64,000 nt of DNA from LMUY01 sp965199005 (GCA_965199005.1 CBDAQK010000004.1:62001-126000); one strand, 5' to 3'; shown: positions 17,281 through 26,938, numbered from the stretch's first letter. Notes: a model not told the origin generated them from the sequence alone. A program made the numbers and translations.

Positions 17281-18102
17281 TCAGCGGGTGCAAGGATCCG
17301 AACACGGGCGGGACGTCTGCCCGTCCTTTTGTCCTGCGGTCGACCTGCTGACTGGAGAGGATGACACAATCCAGATGAGGTCTGATTTCAGGAGCAGTCG
17401 GACCACCGTCAGCTTCCTGTCTTCGGAGGTTGCTTTACCGGTTCTGTTTGCCGAGCGGCCAGCCGTGTCTGTCTGCTGGGATTGCAGGGCGTTCAAAAGC
17501 CTTCTGTGTTCGGCCTCAAGCTCGCCCGTGATTGCTTGAGCCTGCTTCTTGCGCCTCTTGCTGCGAAGGTAGGCCCGCGTGGACAGCACGGCGAGCAGGA
17601 GGAAGCCGATGCCGAAGACGGCGATGAGAAGAACGCTGATAATCCACAGCAGGAAGGCCCCTGCCAGCCGAAGAGGGTGCGGCAGCGGCTCGAGGAGTTG
17701 GCTGGTCAGTGACGGACACGACAGCACCGTGTAGACCTTGTTCGTCGCGAGAACGTAAACGGACATCAGCCCTCCAGCCCCATGGAGCCGGTTCCCCGCC
17801 GTGGACACCTCGCCTCTGCAATAGATGAAGGCGATATCTTGCCCCGACCGAACCGGGATGTCCTCGGCCACGCGGACATGATGCTCCACGCCCCCGAAAT
17901 CCCTGATCCAGATGTCCCTCGACACGATGACCGTCGTGTCTACAGACGTCGTGCCACCGCCACTGCCGTCCACCACGACGGTTCGGCCACCTCCGGAGGT
18001 GATGCTGTCGCTGCGCTGATCTGTTGCGAGCACCACGCCTTCAAGAGTGGAAAACGTCAGCGTGGCCTTGCCCACCACGTGAGGGCCGCTGGTGCCGCTC
18101 AT
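17281..18102 (-). CDS. unrecognised membrane-anchored protein
   Basis: A 273-residue protein of no recognised family. Residues about 1-125 are polar with a Gly/Ser/Thr-rich segment (SITSGGGRTVVVDGSGGGT). Two hydrophobic segments follow, near residues 127-145 and 150-178 (the second: LAGAFLLWIISVLLIAVFGI), then a basic stretch (RSKRRKKQ) and a Gln/Glu-rich possible coiled coil. The layout suggests a membrane anchor with soluble parts on both sides. An in-frame GTG at 18111 is an alternative start. The next gene upstream on this strand is another unrecognised secreted protein. Confidence 0.55.
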   Translation of the reverse strand: MSGTSGPHVVGKATLTFSTLEGVVLATDQRSDSITSGGGRTVVVDGSGGGTTSVDTTVIVSRDIWIRDFGGVEHHVRVAEDIPVRSGQDIAFIYCRGEVSTAGNRLHGAGGLMSVYVLATNKVYTVLSCPSLTSQLLEPLPHPLRLAGAFLLWIISVLLIAVFGIGFLLLAVLSTRAYLRSKRRKKQAQAITGELEAEHRRLLNALQSQQTDTAGRSANRTGKATSEDRKLTVVRLLLKSDLIWIVSSSPVSRSTAGQKDGQTSRPCSDPCTR

Positions 18103-18274
18103 CGCAGCCACTCACGGGATGACCGGCGTATCCCGCCGCCGGACATCCGGCATCGATGGATGCAATCTATCGAGTCTGGATGCATGGCAGAGAGCAAGTT
18201 TAACATGGTGTTCTCACGGCACGGGGCAGACTTCAGCAGGACAGGCGTTGGCTCTCTTCTGGAGGAACCACTGC

Positions 18275-18796
18275 CTACCGTATCGAGACCGTGACCTGTT
18301 TGTGTCCGGTCGGCATGGATCTGCTGTCGCCGGACCGGAGCGCCTCCGCGCTCCAACTCGCCTGTCCATGCTGGAAGCGCACAGCGGCACCTGGCACCAC
18401 GTTGCCGACCAGTGCTGTCGGCAACCGCTTGACGAACTCGTAGCCTCCGCCGCTCTGCCGGAACACCGCGACTACCACCTGTTCTGCGCTACCAGTCGGG
18501 TCGGTCAGATACCGTATGAAGGCAAGAGCGTCAGGAGTGCCGGGTCCGTCACCTGCGTTGCCATAGTAAATGTGGATGGTGGGGGTGTTGGCCGGGCCAC
18601 AGCGGACAGTGACCCCGTTCGGGTCGGAGCAGACCAGGCTCAGGTCCTTGGCAAACCACCCGCGCACCGCCGGTGCAGCAGCACCGGTCGCCCCGTCGCC
18701 CCTGCCTTGCGCCTGGGCGGCACCGGCCAGCAGGGTGGCCGCCAACGCCGCGGCCTGGAATAGGGATACAGTCGGCCCGTTCCGGATTATGGTCAC
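18275..18796 (-). CDS. secreted protein of unknown function
   Basis: A 173-residue protein with a clear Sec signal peptide (FQAAALAATLLAGAAQAQ, cleavage likely after AQA). The mature part has two Cys about six residues apart (VCSDPNGVTVRCG) that could form a disulfide. The GTG at 18796 is preferred because GGAAG lies 6 nt upstream and it puts the signal peptide at the N-terminus; an ATG at 18838 would add 14 polar residues. No family is recognised. Confidence 0.6.
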   Translation of the reverse strand: MTIIRNGPTVSLFQAAALAATLLAGAAQAQGRGDGATGAAAPAVRGWFAKDLSLVCSDPNGVTVRCGPANTPTIHIYYGNAGDGPGTPDALAFIRYLTDPTGSAEQVVVAVFRQSGGGYEFVKRLPTALVGNVVPGAAVRFQHGQASWSAEALRSGDSRSMPTGHKQVTVSIR

Positions 18797-18917
18797 GGAA
18801 CTTCCGAGAGCATACCGGAACACATGGTGCATCCACACTCCCTAAAATGCCCCAACCATCCGGCAGCACCACGAAACGGCACTTTCCGGCACCTCGCCTG
18901 CCATGTGCGCCTGTATG

Positions 18918-18932
18918 TCTACGATACGTAGA
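18918..18932. promoter_or_regulatory. palindromic operator candidate upstream of XRE gene
   Basis: TCTACG-ATA-CGTAGA is a perfect 6-bp inverted repeat in the AT-richer segment before the XRE gene start at 18990 and divergent from the secreted-protein gene. It is placed to be the XRE operator. The arms and the following ATGT match part of the 42-bp inverted repeats at 30.6 and 45.2 kb. Confidence 0.45.
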
Positions 18933-18989
18933 TGTGTCAATCCGTAATGTAGATAGCGCGAGGAGCTGGTCCGGGAAACAAATCCCGTC

Positions 18990-19373
18990 ATGGACGGGTT
19001 TGGTGCGCAGCTGCGGGAACGAGCATTGGAACTGGGACTGAGCGATGCCGAGGTGGCCCGGCGGGCGGGTCTGACGCCGACGCGCTACGGCCACTACGTC
19101 ACGGACTACCGCGAGCCGGACCTGGCGACGCTGGTCAGGATCTGCCAGATCCTCGGCACCACGGCCGACAGCGTTCTCCGCATTGAGCAGGCCAATGCTG
19201 ACGATGGCGACCTGAAGGCGCAGCGTGGGCGGGTGGCAGGTTTCGTCGAGACCCTGGATGCCCGGTCGCTTCAGATAGCGCTGGAAGTCATGCAGGCTTT
19301 GGCCGCCACGGTCGGGCTGCGAGCGCCGGACGCGTCCGCCACGTCCGCGAAAGACCTATCAGACGAGCCCTAG
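18990..19373 (+). CDS. XRE-family HTH regulator
   Basis: A 127-residue protein with a Cro/cI-type helix-turn-helix in residues about 8-64 (LSDAEVARRAGLTPTRYGHYVTDYREPDLATLVRICQILG). A C-terminal helical tail of about 60 residues (DLKAQRGRVAGFVETLDARSLQIALEVMQALAAT) probably mediates dimerisation. The ATG at 18990 fits the domain start. A palindrome 58-72 bp upstream may be its operator. Targets are unknown. Confidence 0.8.
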   Translation: MDGFGAQLRERALELGLSDAEVARRAGLTPTRYGHYVTDYREPDLATLVRICQILGTTADSVLRIEQANADDGDLKAQRGRVAGFVETLDARSLQIALEVMQALAATVGLRAPDASATSAKDLSDEP

Positions 19374-19732
19374 TCATCGGTCAGAGCCTTCGAAGGAATG
19401 ACAACGCCCGGCTACGTTGTGGAGCTTGATGCCAGCACCAACCAGGGCCTACCTCCGCCTACGTGCGTCTGAGAAGCAAATTCAGGCATCGTCACCGCAT
19501 CCCAGGAAAGCACCTCCCGTGGCATGCGGCGGAGCGGCCGGGCGCTAGGGCTAATCCGAGAAGACTTCGGCGGACAAGCGAAGGCAGTGCTGGCTTCGGC
19601 CCGTAAGCATCCGTTCGACGCTTGACGATCCTCGCTTTCTCCATGGAGGCTAATTCGGAGCTTCGCAGTCGGGCGGTATGCGGTTGCCGCCCTTCGTCTG
19701 GCGCGCCGGGCAACGCGGCCCACATGTCGACG
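19374..19732. other. no gene seen
   Basis: This 359-bp stretch after the XRE gene holds only short frames with no ribosome site, no recognised motif and unbiased third positions. It probably contains the decayed promoter side of the broken photolyase-like gene. Confidence 0.5.
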
Positions 19733-20787
19733 ATGTCCATAAAGTTGGTCCTGACCCGTGATGCTGCCCTCCGACAGCTACAGGCGGTTACGCCTCGTCT
19801 GGGTCGCGTCTATGCTTCGGAACGCAACACCGACGCAGGCCGGACGCCGACGCGACTACAACCGCGCTCTCACCGTATCTGCGTCGCCGCCTGCTGCTCG
19901 AGGAGGAGGTGGTCGCAGCTGCCATGGCCGCCCATGGGTCGGGCGCCTACAAGTTCGTCTCTGAGGTGTTCTGGCGGACCTACTTCAAAGGGTTCCTCGA
20001 AACCCATCCGGACATCTGGGACCGGTATACCTCCGCCCTCGGCGCCGAGCAGGAGAAGCTGGCAGGCTCGCCCGGTCTTCGGCGTATCTACGAGAAGGCC
20101 GTCGACGGCGAGACCGGCATCGACTGCTTCGACGAATGGGCGCAGGAGCTAGCTGCCACCGGGTGGCTCCACAACCACACCAGTATGTGGTTCGCCTCAA
20201 TATGGATCTTTACGCTGCGCCTGCCGTGGACGCTGAGCGCCGATTTCTTCCTGCGCCACCTTGTCGACGGCGACCCTGCCAGCAACACGTTGTCATGGCG
20301 CTGGGTGGCGGGCCTGCACACCCGCGGTCGCGTGTACGCCGCCCGCGCGGAGAACATCCGGCGCTACACCGGGGGCCGCCACTCGCCAGCTGGCTTGAAC
20401 GAGAACCCGGAACCTCTGGAGGAGGCCGCCATCCCGGCGACATGCAAGCTGCTGCCCGCCGGAAGGGTTCCGGACGCCGACGTCGCGTTGCTGCTGCACC
20501 TTCACGACTTGAACCCCGAGAGCCTGCCCCTTGGGTCAGCCCGCGTGGCGCGCGTCGGCGGAGTGGTGGCGCATGCACGTGGTGCGACCGAGGCTGTGCG
20601 CCGGGCGGACGTGCAGGCGATGGCGGACGCCCTTGAGAGGGCGCAAAGCCACTTTGGCTGCCCTGCTGCGGACGTCGAGGCAGGTTGGGATGACGGGCTG
20701 CCGGTGGTAACCGCATGGGCGCCGGTAGGGCCGTCGGCTGGCGCTCTGCCGTTCGGCAGCATCCTCATCCGGCGGCCCTGGGACTAA
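19733..20787 (+). pseudogene. photolyase-related FAD-binding protein, frameshifted
   Basis: The N-terminal part (MSIKLVLTRDAALRQLQAVTPRLGRVYASERNTDAG) is in one frame from ATG 19733 (an ATG at 19724 is also possible). From about 19845 the homology continues in another frame (TTTALSPYLRRRLLLEEEVVAAAM, FVSEVFWRTYFKGFLE) to 20787. Together they make a protein of the cryptochrome/photolyase FAD-binding family. The core motifs NHTSMWFASIWIFTLRLPW and DGDPASNTLSWRWVAGLHTRG are intact. This family lacks the antenna domain of classical photolyases. The C-terminal frame has an internal ATG at 19924 and GTG at 19909, so a truncated FAD domain could be translated, but the DNA-facing N-terminus would be lost. 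Confidence 0.8.
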
Positions 20788-21326
20788 ATGGCGTGGCCCC
20801 GGGCGACGCGCGGGTTCTACAACCTCAATTCCGCCATTCCGGGCATATTGGAGCATGTCGGCGTCGGCTGACTAGCCCGGCTTCGAGGCGGGTTTTCCAC
20901 CTCGTCTGTGCGCACCGTCCCGAGCCGGATCAATTGTAAGGCCGGGTTCTGAGTAGTCCGACGTGAGTGTTCGTCGCCGCACGGCCGAGGAACCAAGGGT
21001 GTAGCCATTGGGGGCAGGTGGAACGGCCCCTCTCAGGGGGAATTTGTGCGCTCTCGCCCGCCGATTACAGACGCGCCGTGAACAACCCGCTTCACTGCCC
21101 GATGTGGTTGTTCCGCATGAGGTCGTCGGTCAATACCTCGAATGGTCAGCCCATAGACTGCGAAGCACGTCATCGTCACGCCAAGGAAGACCGGCATGGG
21201 TACGATTGGAAAGCGAGCAGCGGCTTCTGCGAACAATCAGCCTGCCAGATTGGTTGGAACATCTATCGCTATTGGATTACCGCCATGCCGCGGCACGATG
21301 ATAGGACATCAATAGACGAGATCCTG
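20788..21326. other. intergenic, no gene seen
   Basis: About 540 bp between the photolyase-like pseudogene and the YeiH-like gene. Short frames occur on both strands, but none has a ribosome site or recognisable motif. The YeiH frame is open upstream to 20967, but the translated sequence there is Cys/His/Trp-rich and unlike a protein of this family. Confidence 0.4.
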
Positions 21327-22454
21327 ATGTCCGATCGCACTGCCGGAGTTTTCACGCCGAGCACCTTGAAGCCTGGAACAGCCACCGGCCCGATGCGTAT
21401 GCGGGCCTGGCTGGGTAGGGTCCTGCCGGGCCTCCTGCTCTGTCTCGCCGTTACAGGAGCCGCGATGGCATTGGAGCGGGTCGAAGCTGCGGCGTTCGGG
21501 GCCACATGGCTGGAGGCTCTGGTTCTGGCGATCCTGGTCGGCACGGCCGTCCGTACTGCCTGGTCGCCGGGACGGCGCTGGTTCGCTGGCATCAACTTCA
21601 GTGCGAAGACGCTGCTGGAGATCGCGGTTCTGCTGCTCGGCGCCTCCATCAGCGCCGGGATGATCATGGCAGCCGGTCCGCTGCTGATCGCGGGTATCGC
21701 GGGTATCGTGGTGGTGGCGATCGCCGCCAGCTATGGCATCGGGCGCGTGTTGGGCCTGCCGCACCGCATGGCCATGCTCGTGGCATGCGGAAACTCCATC
21801 TGCGGCAACTCTGCCATCGCCGCCGTCGCCCCGATCATCGGCGCCGACGGCGAGGATGTGGCGGCGTCCATAGCCTTCACCGCAGTGTTGGGCGTCGTCG
21901 TCGTGCTCGGCCTGCCGCTGCTGCCGGAGCTGCTGCATTTGACGGGTATGCAGTACGGCGTGCTCGCCGGGCTTACCGTCTATGCCGTGCCGCAGGTGCT
22001 GGCGGCGACCGTCCCGCTTGGGACTGTCGCCGTTCACATCGGCACGCTGGTGAAGCTGGTGCGCGTGCTGATGCTCGGTCCGGTCGTGCTGGGTCTGTCG
22101 CTGCTGACCCGACGCATGCGGGACCAGACCGACGAGGCACTGCCCCACGTGACCGCCGGTGACCGTCCGGCACCAGGCAAGCTGCCGCTGCACAAATTGG
22201 TGCCGTGGTTCATCCTCGGCTTTCTGGGACTGGCCGCGCTGCGTTCCATGGATCTGGTGCCGCATGCCGCCCTGCCACCGGTTGCGACAGCCGCCAACCT
22301 GCTCACCATCATATCGATGGCGGCGCTGGGTCTCGGCACCGATCTCAAGGTGGTTGCCCGGGCCGGAATCCGGGTGATCGCCGCAGTGACGCTCAGCCTG
22401 CTTCTGCTCGGCGCGATCAGCCTCGGCCTGATTAAGGCGTTGGGGATCGCCTAG
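21327..22454 (+). CDS. YeiH-family putative sulfate exporter
   Basis: A 375-residue integral membrane protein of the YeiH (Cons_hypoth698) family, with about ten hydrophobic segments. Family hallmarks are INFSAKTLLEIAVLLLGASIS, LVACGNSICGNSAIAAVAPIIGA and GLTVYAVPQVLAAT. Members are often paired with a LysR regulator and annotated as sulfate exporters. Here the cluster also encodes sulfite-oxidising enzymes and a LysR protein, which fits removal of sulfate or sulfite. The ATG at 21327 is preferred; ATG 21285 and 21393 are alternatives in frame. Confidence 0.85.
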   Translation: MSDRTAGVFTPSTLKPGTATGPMRMRAWLGRVLPGLLLCLAVTGAAMALERVEAAAFGATWLEALVLAILVGTAVRTAWSPGRRWFAGINFSAKTLLEIAVLLLGASISAGMIMAAGPLLIAGIAGIVVVAIAASYGIGRVLGLPHRMAMLVACGNSICGNSAIAAVAPIIGADGEDVAASIAFTAVLGVVVVLGLPLLPELLHLTGMQYGVLAGLTVYAVPQVLAATVPLGTVAVHIGTLVKLVRVLMLGPVVLGLSLLTRRMRDQTDEALPHVTAGDRPAPGKLPLHKLVPWFILGFLGLAALRSMDLVPHAALPPVATAANLLTIISMAALGLGTDLKVVARAGIRVIAAVTLSLLLLGAISLGLIKALGIA

Positions 22455-22607
22455 GCCAACCGGTCCTTCCTCCCGGTCCCGGGGTGGACGAGACTGATAG
22501 CACCTTCCCATCGCAACGGAGCAGATCCCCTGCCGCCACCTCTACCGGTACCGGATCAGATACCCGCCGCACTCAGTCATCCGGCGGCCGCCCGGTTCTG
22601 GCTGGCC

Positions 22608-23870
22608 GTGGTGCTGACCGGCCTCGGCGCCGGGATCGGTGCCGCCGTGCTGACCGATCTGCTGGAGGCGGTTCAGCACTTCGTCTGGCCCGGTCCAGGT
22701 ACTTTGGCGGAAGCGGCCAGCCAGGCTCCTGTCTGGCGGCATCTGATCGTTCTGACGAGTGCGGGACTGGTCACCGGAGCGGGCCAACTGGTCCTTACCC
22801 GCCTGTCCAGCGGCAACGGCATCGACATCACCGCAGCGATCTGGTTCTCCGCCGGACGCCTACCTGCGCTGAGGACGCTGGGGAGCGCGGTGCTGTCCAT
22901 CGTCGTCGTCGGTATGGGCGTATCGCTGGGGCGTGAGGGCGCGCCGAAACAGGTCGGCGCGGTGCTTGCGAATGCCTGCTCAGACCTGGGCAAGCTGTCA
23001 GACGAACAACGGAGGCTCCTGGTCGCGTGCGGTGCCGGGGCCGGGATGGCCGCCGCATATGGCGTGCCGCTGGGCGGAGCGCTGTTCGCTCTGGAGGTGC
23101 TCCGCGGCGTATTGGCGCTGCGGCTGATCCTGCCTGCGCTTCTGACAGCGGTGATCGCCACCGGCGTCTCCTGGCTGCTCGGCATGCCGAACGCGCCGAC
23201 CTATGTCATTCCAGCCTATCCCAGCCCTGTTTCAATCTCGGTCTGGGCGTGCCTCGCCGGACCTGCCTTCGGCGTCGTGTCGGTGCTCTATGTTCGCTCG
23301 ATCGCCTGGGCGGACCGCGCCAGGCCGAAGGGCTGGCGACGTTGGGTGGCACCGGTCCTAATACTTGGACTACTGGGCGTCGTCTCCATCTGGTTCCCCC
23401 AACTGCTCGGCAACGGCAAAGACATCGCCGATTCCGCCTTCATGGGGCGCATGGGTCCCGGCCTCCTTCTGGCCCTCCTGCTTCTCAAACCGCTGGCCAC
23501 AGCCTCCTGCCTGGGCAGCGGCACGCCGGGCGGCCTCTTCACCCCGTCGCTGGCGATCGGGGCCTTGCTCGGTGCGGTATTGGGGCATGCCTGGTCGTGG
23601 ATGGTGCCTGGTGACGCTACGGGTGCCTTCGCCATCGTCGGGGCGGCGGCGGTCCTGGCGGCGACAACGCAGGGGCCGATTTCGGCGGTCGTGCTGATGA
23701 CCGAACTGACCGGGCAGGACCGCGCACTGATCCTACCGATCCTGCTGGCGGTCATCACGGCCACGATCGTGTCGCGTAGCATCGAACCCCGCTCGATCTA
23801 CGACGCCCGGCTGACCGATGCCGAAGTCGTGTCCAGGATCAAGAGCCGAGACCCGCAGGGCCACGCGTGA
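22608..23870 (+). CDS. CLC-family chloride channel/antiporter
   Basis: A CLC-type protein of about 420 residues with the motifs GREGAPKQ, AAYGVPLGGALFALEVLRG and GSGTPGGLFTPSLAIGALLG, and the terminal helix VVLMTELTGQ. It has the chloride-type pore loop rather than the CLC-F loop found at 6563. The frame is coding-like for about 50 residues upstream of the GTG at 22608 (PDQIPAALSHPAAARFWLAV), but no ATG, GTG or TTG occurs there, so the true start may be a rare codon or the N-terminus may have been lost. It ends 4 bp before the convergent sulfite-oxidase-like gene. Confidence 0.82.
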   Translation: MVLTGLGAGIGAAVLTDLLEAVQHFVWPGPGTLAEAASQAPVWRHLIVLTSAGLVTGAGQLVLTRLSSGNGIDITAAIWFSAGRLPALRTLGSAVLSIVVVGMGVSLGREGAPKQVGAVLANACSDLGKLSDEQRRLLVACGAGAGMAAAYGVPLGGALFALEVLRGVLALRLILPALLTAVIATGVSWLLGMPNAPTYVIPAYPSPVSISVWACLAGPAFGVVSVLYVRSIAWADRARPKGWRRWVAPVLILGLLGVVSIWFPQLLGNGKDIADSAFMGRMGPGLLLALLLLKPLATASCLGSGTPGGLFTPSLAIGALLGAVLGHAWSWMVPGDATGAFAIVGAAAVLAATTQGPISAVVLMTELTGQDRALILPILLAVITATIVSRSIEPRSIYDARLTDAEVVSRIKSRDPQGHA

Positions 23871-23873
23871 CGG

Positions 23874-24989
23874 CTAAACCGCCAGCACCGGCACGCGGTG
23901 CCAGGCCGCGGAAAGATAGCCCTTGAAGTTCCAGGTATCGTCCGGAAGCGCGGGCTGGGTTTGCCCGGCATCATCCCAGGCGCGGACGGCCAGTTCATGT
24001 TCCCCTTGCGGAAGATCGAGCGTGGCGCGCCAGAAGACCCAGGACCATGCGCTGCCCGGCTGGTCTTCCAACTCGGCCTGCGACCAGGTACGGCCACCGT
24101 CCATCGACACGTCGACGCGCACCACGGCGCGGTCCGACACCGTCGCATAGCCACGCAGGGTTACCGGACCGGCGGGTAATTGTGCGTGCGAGGCTGGCTC
24201 GCAGATGGCGCTGTTCAGCGGCAGGCGGTTGATCGTGACGCCCCGCGACGGGTCAGCCGTCTCCTGAGTCACGTGGGAGGGGAACAGCTTGTAGTCGTCG
24301 GCCTGGATCGGGTTCTCGCTCGGGGCGTTCTGCACAGTGACAGTGTGCAGCCACTTCGGACTGCGGACCCCGGCATAGCCCGGCACGACCACGCGAAGCG
24401 GCGCACCGTGCTCAGCCTTCAAGGGCTCGCCGTTCATCGCGTATGCCAGCAGAACCTCGGAGCCGAGCGCCTTCGCCATCGGGATCGAGGCACCATACCG
24501 GAACGTCTTACCCTCCATGCTGCACTCATCGGCGCAATCGAAGGCGACGTGCAGGCCTGCGCCCTCTTCGGCCCCGGCGGCACGGAGAACGTCGGCCAGC
24601 GACACGCCGGTCCATTCCGCATTGCCGATCGCACCCGGCGCCCAGGGATCGCCGGAGGTCGGTCGCACACGCTGCATATCGGCTCGCCGGTTGCCAGCGC
24701 ACTGGATCGTCGCCATCACCGTCCGAGGTGAAAAGCGGCCGCGCAGCTCCTCCAGCGAGAGATCCAGCGGTATGCCGACATGCCCCGTCACCCGCAGCCG
24801 GTGGACGGCCGGATCCAGTTCGGGGATGTTGCCGTGGCTCCGGACGTAGAACCCGCTCTGCTGCGTGACGAAGCTGGCCCGAAGCTGTTCGGTGGGTGGC
24901 TCCGCATTGTAAGGCTTCTGCGAATGGGTGATGAGGCGCGGATTGTCGATCGTGACGCCGGGTGGGACGGTGCGGAACGGGTTGCGCAT
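23874..24989 (-). CDS. sulfite oxidase-family molybdopterin enzyme, no export signal
   Basis: A 371-residue oxidoreductase with a Mo-cofactor domain and a C-terminal dimerisation domain. The Mo-ligand Cys lies in MATIQCAGNRR near residue 98. Other family segments are IGNAEWTGVSLADVLRAAG, HGAPLRVVVPGYAGVRSPKWL and the Ig-like end DVSMDGGRTWSQAEL. This is the layout of eukaryotic-type sulfite oxidases without the haem domain. No Tat or Sec signal is present, unlike the neighbour at 25715, so this enzyme appears cytoplasmic. It is co-directional with sorB, sorA and the LysR gene. Confidence 0.87.
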   Translation of the reverse strand: MRNPFRTVPPGVTIDNPRLITHSQKPYNAEPPTEQLRASFVTQQSGFYVRSHGNIPELDPAVHRLRVTGHVGIPLDLSLEELRGRFSPRTVMATIQCAGNRRADMQRVRPTSGDPWAPGAIGNAEWTGVSLADVLRAAGAEEGAGLHVAFDCADECSMEGKTFRYGASIPMAKALGSEVLLAYAMNGEPLKAEHGAPLRVVVPGYAGVRSPKWLHTVTVQNAPSENPIQADDYKLFPSHVTQETADPSRGVTINRLPLNSAICEPASHAQLPAGPVTLRGYATVSDRAVVRVDVSMDGGRTWSQAELEDQPGSAWSWVFWRATLDLPQGEHELAVRAWDDAGQTQPALPDDTWNFKGYLSAAWHRVPVLAV

Positions 24990-25218
24990 GATACCTCGCT
25001 GCGATGGTGCTCTGACAACGCGCGGCCAGAGCGAAAGTCATTCGGGCGGGTGGCTGCGCGGTGTTCCGCAGCCACCCGCCAATCTACTGCTGGACCTTGA
25101 CGGACCCGCCCGGGGAGGCGGCCGGTGCCGGGAGCGATCACCAGCCAGCGGCGGGCCGGACCGGAGTCGCCCTGCACCAGTCGGCGGATCGGTCCTATTC
25201 GGCGCGGCCCGTATCTTC

Positions 25219-25698
25219 CTACGGGCCGACCTTCAGGTTGGCGAGATAAGCCACGATGGCCGGGACGTCGCTCTCCTCCACCGGAGCCTTGTAGGTATGC
25301 AGCATCTTGGTCACCTCGCCTGTCCATTCCGCCTTGGTCAGCGCGGGCTGGTTCAGAATCATGCCGGGCGAATGGCAGGACTGGCAGCTATTGCCGACCA
25401 ACTCTGCGCCAGGCCCGGGCGGAAAGGCACGGTCGCTGCCGGGGAAGTCGAAGCCGACCGAACGAAGCGTCACCCCTGCGACCGCCGCCACGGCAGGCGC
25501 TGCATGCGGTCCCACAGCGGCAGCTTCGGCGGCAATCTGCTTATTCAGCTCCACCGAGTAGGCAGGCATCGGCTGGACGGCGGCTGCCTGCCGCGCCTGC
25601 TCGGCCGCCCCATGATCGTTTGGCCTGCCAGTCGCGAACAGGACGATGCCGCCCAGTATCACGGAGCCGAAGGCGACTGTGCCGATTGAAATGGTCAT
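25219..25698 (-). CDS. sorB: membrane-anchored cytochrome c, SorB-like
   Basis: A 159-residue protein with an N-terminal hydrophobic segment (ISIGTVAFGSVILGGIVLF) that serves as signal or anchor, and one c-type haem site (GNSCQSCHSPG) near residue 107. A Met ligand probably lies in EVTKMLHTYK. It begins 16 bp after the stop of the SorA-like gene with GGAGGAG before its ATG, matching SorAB, where SorB takes electrons from sulfite oxidation. The periplasmic placement of both subunits agrees. Confidence 0.82.
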   Translation of the reverse strand: MTISIGTVAFGSVILGGIVLFATGRPNDHGAAEQARQAAAVQPMPAYSVELNKQIAAEAAAVGPHAAPAVAAVAGVTLRSVGFDFPGSDRAFPPGPGAELVGNSCQSCHSPGMILNQPALTKAEWTGEVTKMLHTYKAPVEESDVPAIVAYLANLKVGP

Positions 25699-25714
25699 GA
25701 CGCACTCCTCCAGG

Positions 25715-26938
25715 TCAGGCGACGGCGAGTTGGACGGATTCGATGACATTCCGCATGAAGCCGCCGCCGTTCCAGTTCGCTTCCGCCGGTTGGGCGACCT
25801 GTTTGGTATTCGTGCAGCGGATTTGGGCGCTGAGCGAACCGGATGCCGGTGCGCTCACCTGCGTCGTCCATTGCCGGAAGCTGAAGGAACCCTCATCAGC
25901 GCCGAGCGTCGCTGGCTTCCAGGTGGAACCCCCGTCGATGGACAGATCCACTGCAGAAACGCCACAATCTCCGCCGAATGCGATGCCGCGGAGCGGTACC
26001 GGCGCGCCGGGCTTTACCTTGGTTGCGGACGTCACGTTGGTGAACCACGAGCGCGGGACCATGCGGTTGATCGGTTCGGTGGGGAAGCCGGTTTGGCCCG
26101 GCTTGACATCGGCATGCGGCGTGGCGGGGATCAGATAGGCACTCTTCATCCAGAAGCTGTCATCCGGCACCTCCAGCACCTCGATGTCGCTGACCATCTT
26201 CACCCAATAGGTCGAATACCATCCCGGCACGATCAGCCGCATCGGGAAACCGTTCAGCAGAGGAAGCTGGTCGCCGTTCATCTGGTAGGCCAGCATCACC
26301 TCACCGTCGCGGGCATGGTCGATGGCGAGGGACTTCATGAAATCGGGTGCGCCCTGCACGACGGGCTCGTCTAGGCCGTTGAAGCGGACGGCGACGGCGC
26401 CGGGCTTCACACCGGCCCGGTCCAGCACGTCGCGCAGGCGGACGCCGGTCCATTTCGCATTGCCCATCGCGCCGTTCTGCCACTGTCCACCGGCGACACG
26501 CGGCGCGAACAGGCCGCGGGAATTACCGGAGCATTGGTTGACGGCCGCCATCTCGACGCGCGGCAGGGCCAGGATGTCGGCCATGGTCAGCGACTGCGCC
26601 TGGTTCACGTGCCCCCGGACGGAGCAGCGGAACTTGGCCAAGTCGACCTGTTCGGGGATAACCGCCCAATGCCAGCGGACGAAGAAGCGGTCGTTCGGGG
26701 TGAAGACTCCCTGGTCGAATACCTCGAACGGTGTTTCCAGCAAGGGCGGACGGGTGCGTTGCAACACCATGGCCCCCTTTTGCGGGAAGGCGGTCGTCAG
26801 GGAGCGCTCGTCGGGACCGCCGCTGAGGTTGAGCTTCACCGTCCCTTGCGCCCGCGCCGCCGCGGCTGCGAGGGTCGCGGCCGCGGCAGTGCCTGCAAGC
26901 AGTCTGCGGCGACCGAGTGCGCCCTGTGCCTGTGCCAT
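25715..26938 (-). CDS. sorA: Tat-exported sulfite dehydrogenase, molybdopterin subunit (SorA-like)
   Basis: A 407-residue sulfite-oxidising enzyme. It begins with a twin-arginine signal (GRRRLLAGTAAAATLAAAAARA). The Mo-ligand Cys lies in AAVNQCSGNSRGLF near residue 140, followed by GNAKWTGVRLRDVLDRAG and FPMRLIVPGWYSTYWVKM, which contain the substrate-site Arg and Tyr typical of SorA/SoxC. The C-terminus is the Ig-like dimer domain (DLSIDGGSTWKPATL). The adjacent cytochrome c gene favours SorA of a periplasmic SorAB complex over SoxC, since no other sox genes are present. Confidence 0.87.
   Translation of the reverse strand: MAQAQGALGRRRLLAGTAAAATLAAAAARAQGTVKLNLSGGPDERSLTTAFPQKGAMVLQRTRPPLLETPFEVFDQGVFTPNDRFFVRWHWAVIPEQVDLAKFRCSVRGHVNQAQSLTMADILALPRVEMAAVNQCSGNSRGLFAPRVAGGQWQNGAMGNAKWTGVRLRDVLDRAGVKPGAVAVRFNGLDEPVVQGAPDFMKSLAIDHARDGEVMLAYQMNGDQLPLLNGFPMRLIVPGWYSTYWVKMVSDIEVLEVPDDSFWMKSAYLIPATPHADVKPGQTGFPTEPINRMVPRSWFTNVTSATKVKPGAPVPLRGIAFGGDCGVSAVDLSIDGGSTWKPATLGADEGSFSFRQWTTQVSAPASGSLSAQIRCTNTKQVAQPAEANWNGGGFMRNVIESVQLAVA

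Noticed and set aside
25715..26938. SoxC of a thiosulfate-oxidising Sox system
   Set aside because: No soxXYZAB genes are nearby; the adjacent mono-haem cytochrome and gene order fit SorAB better.
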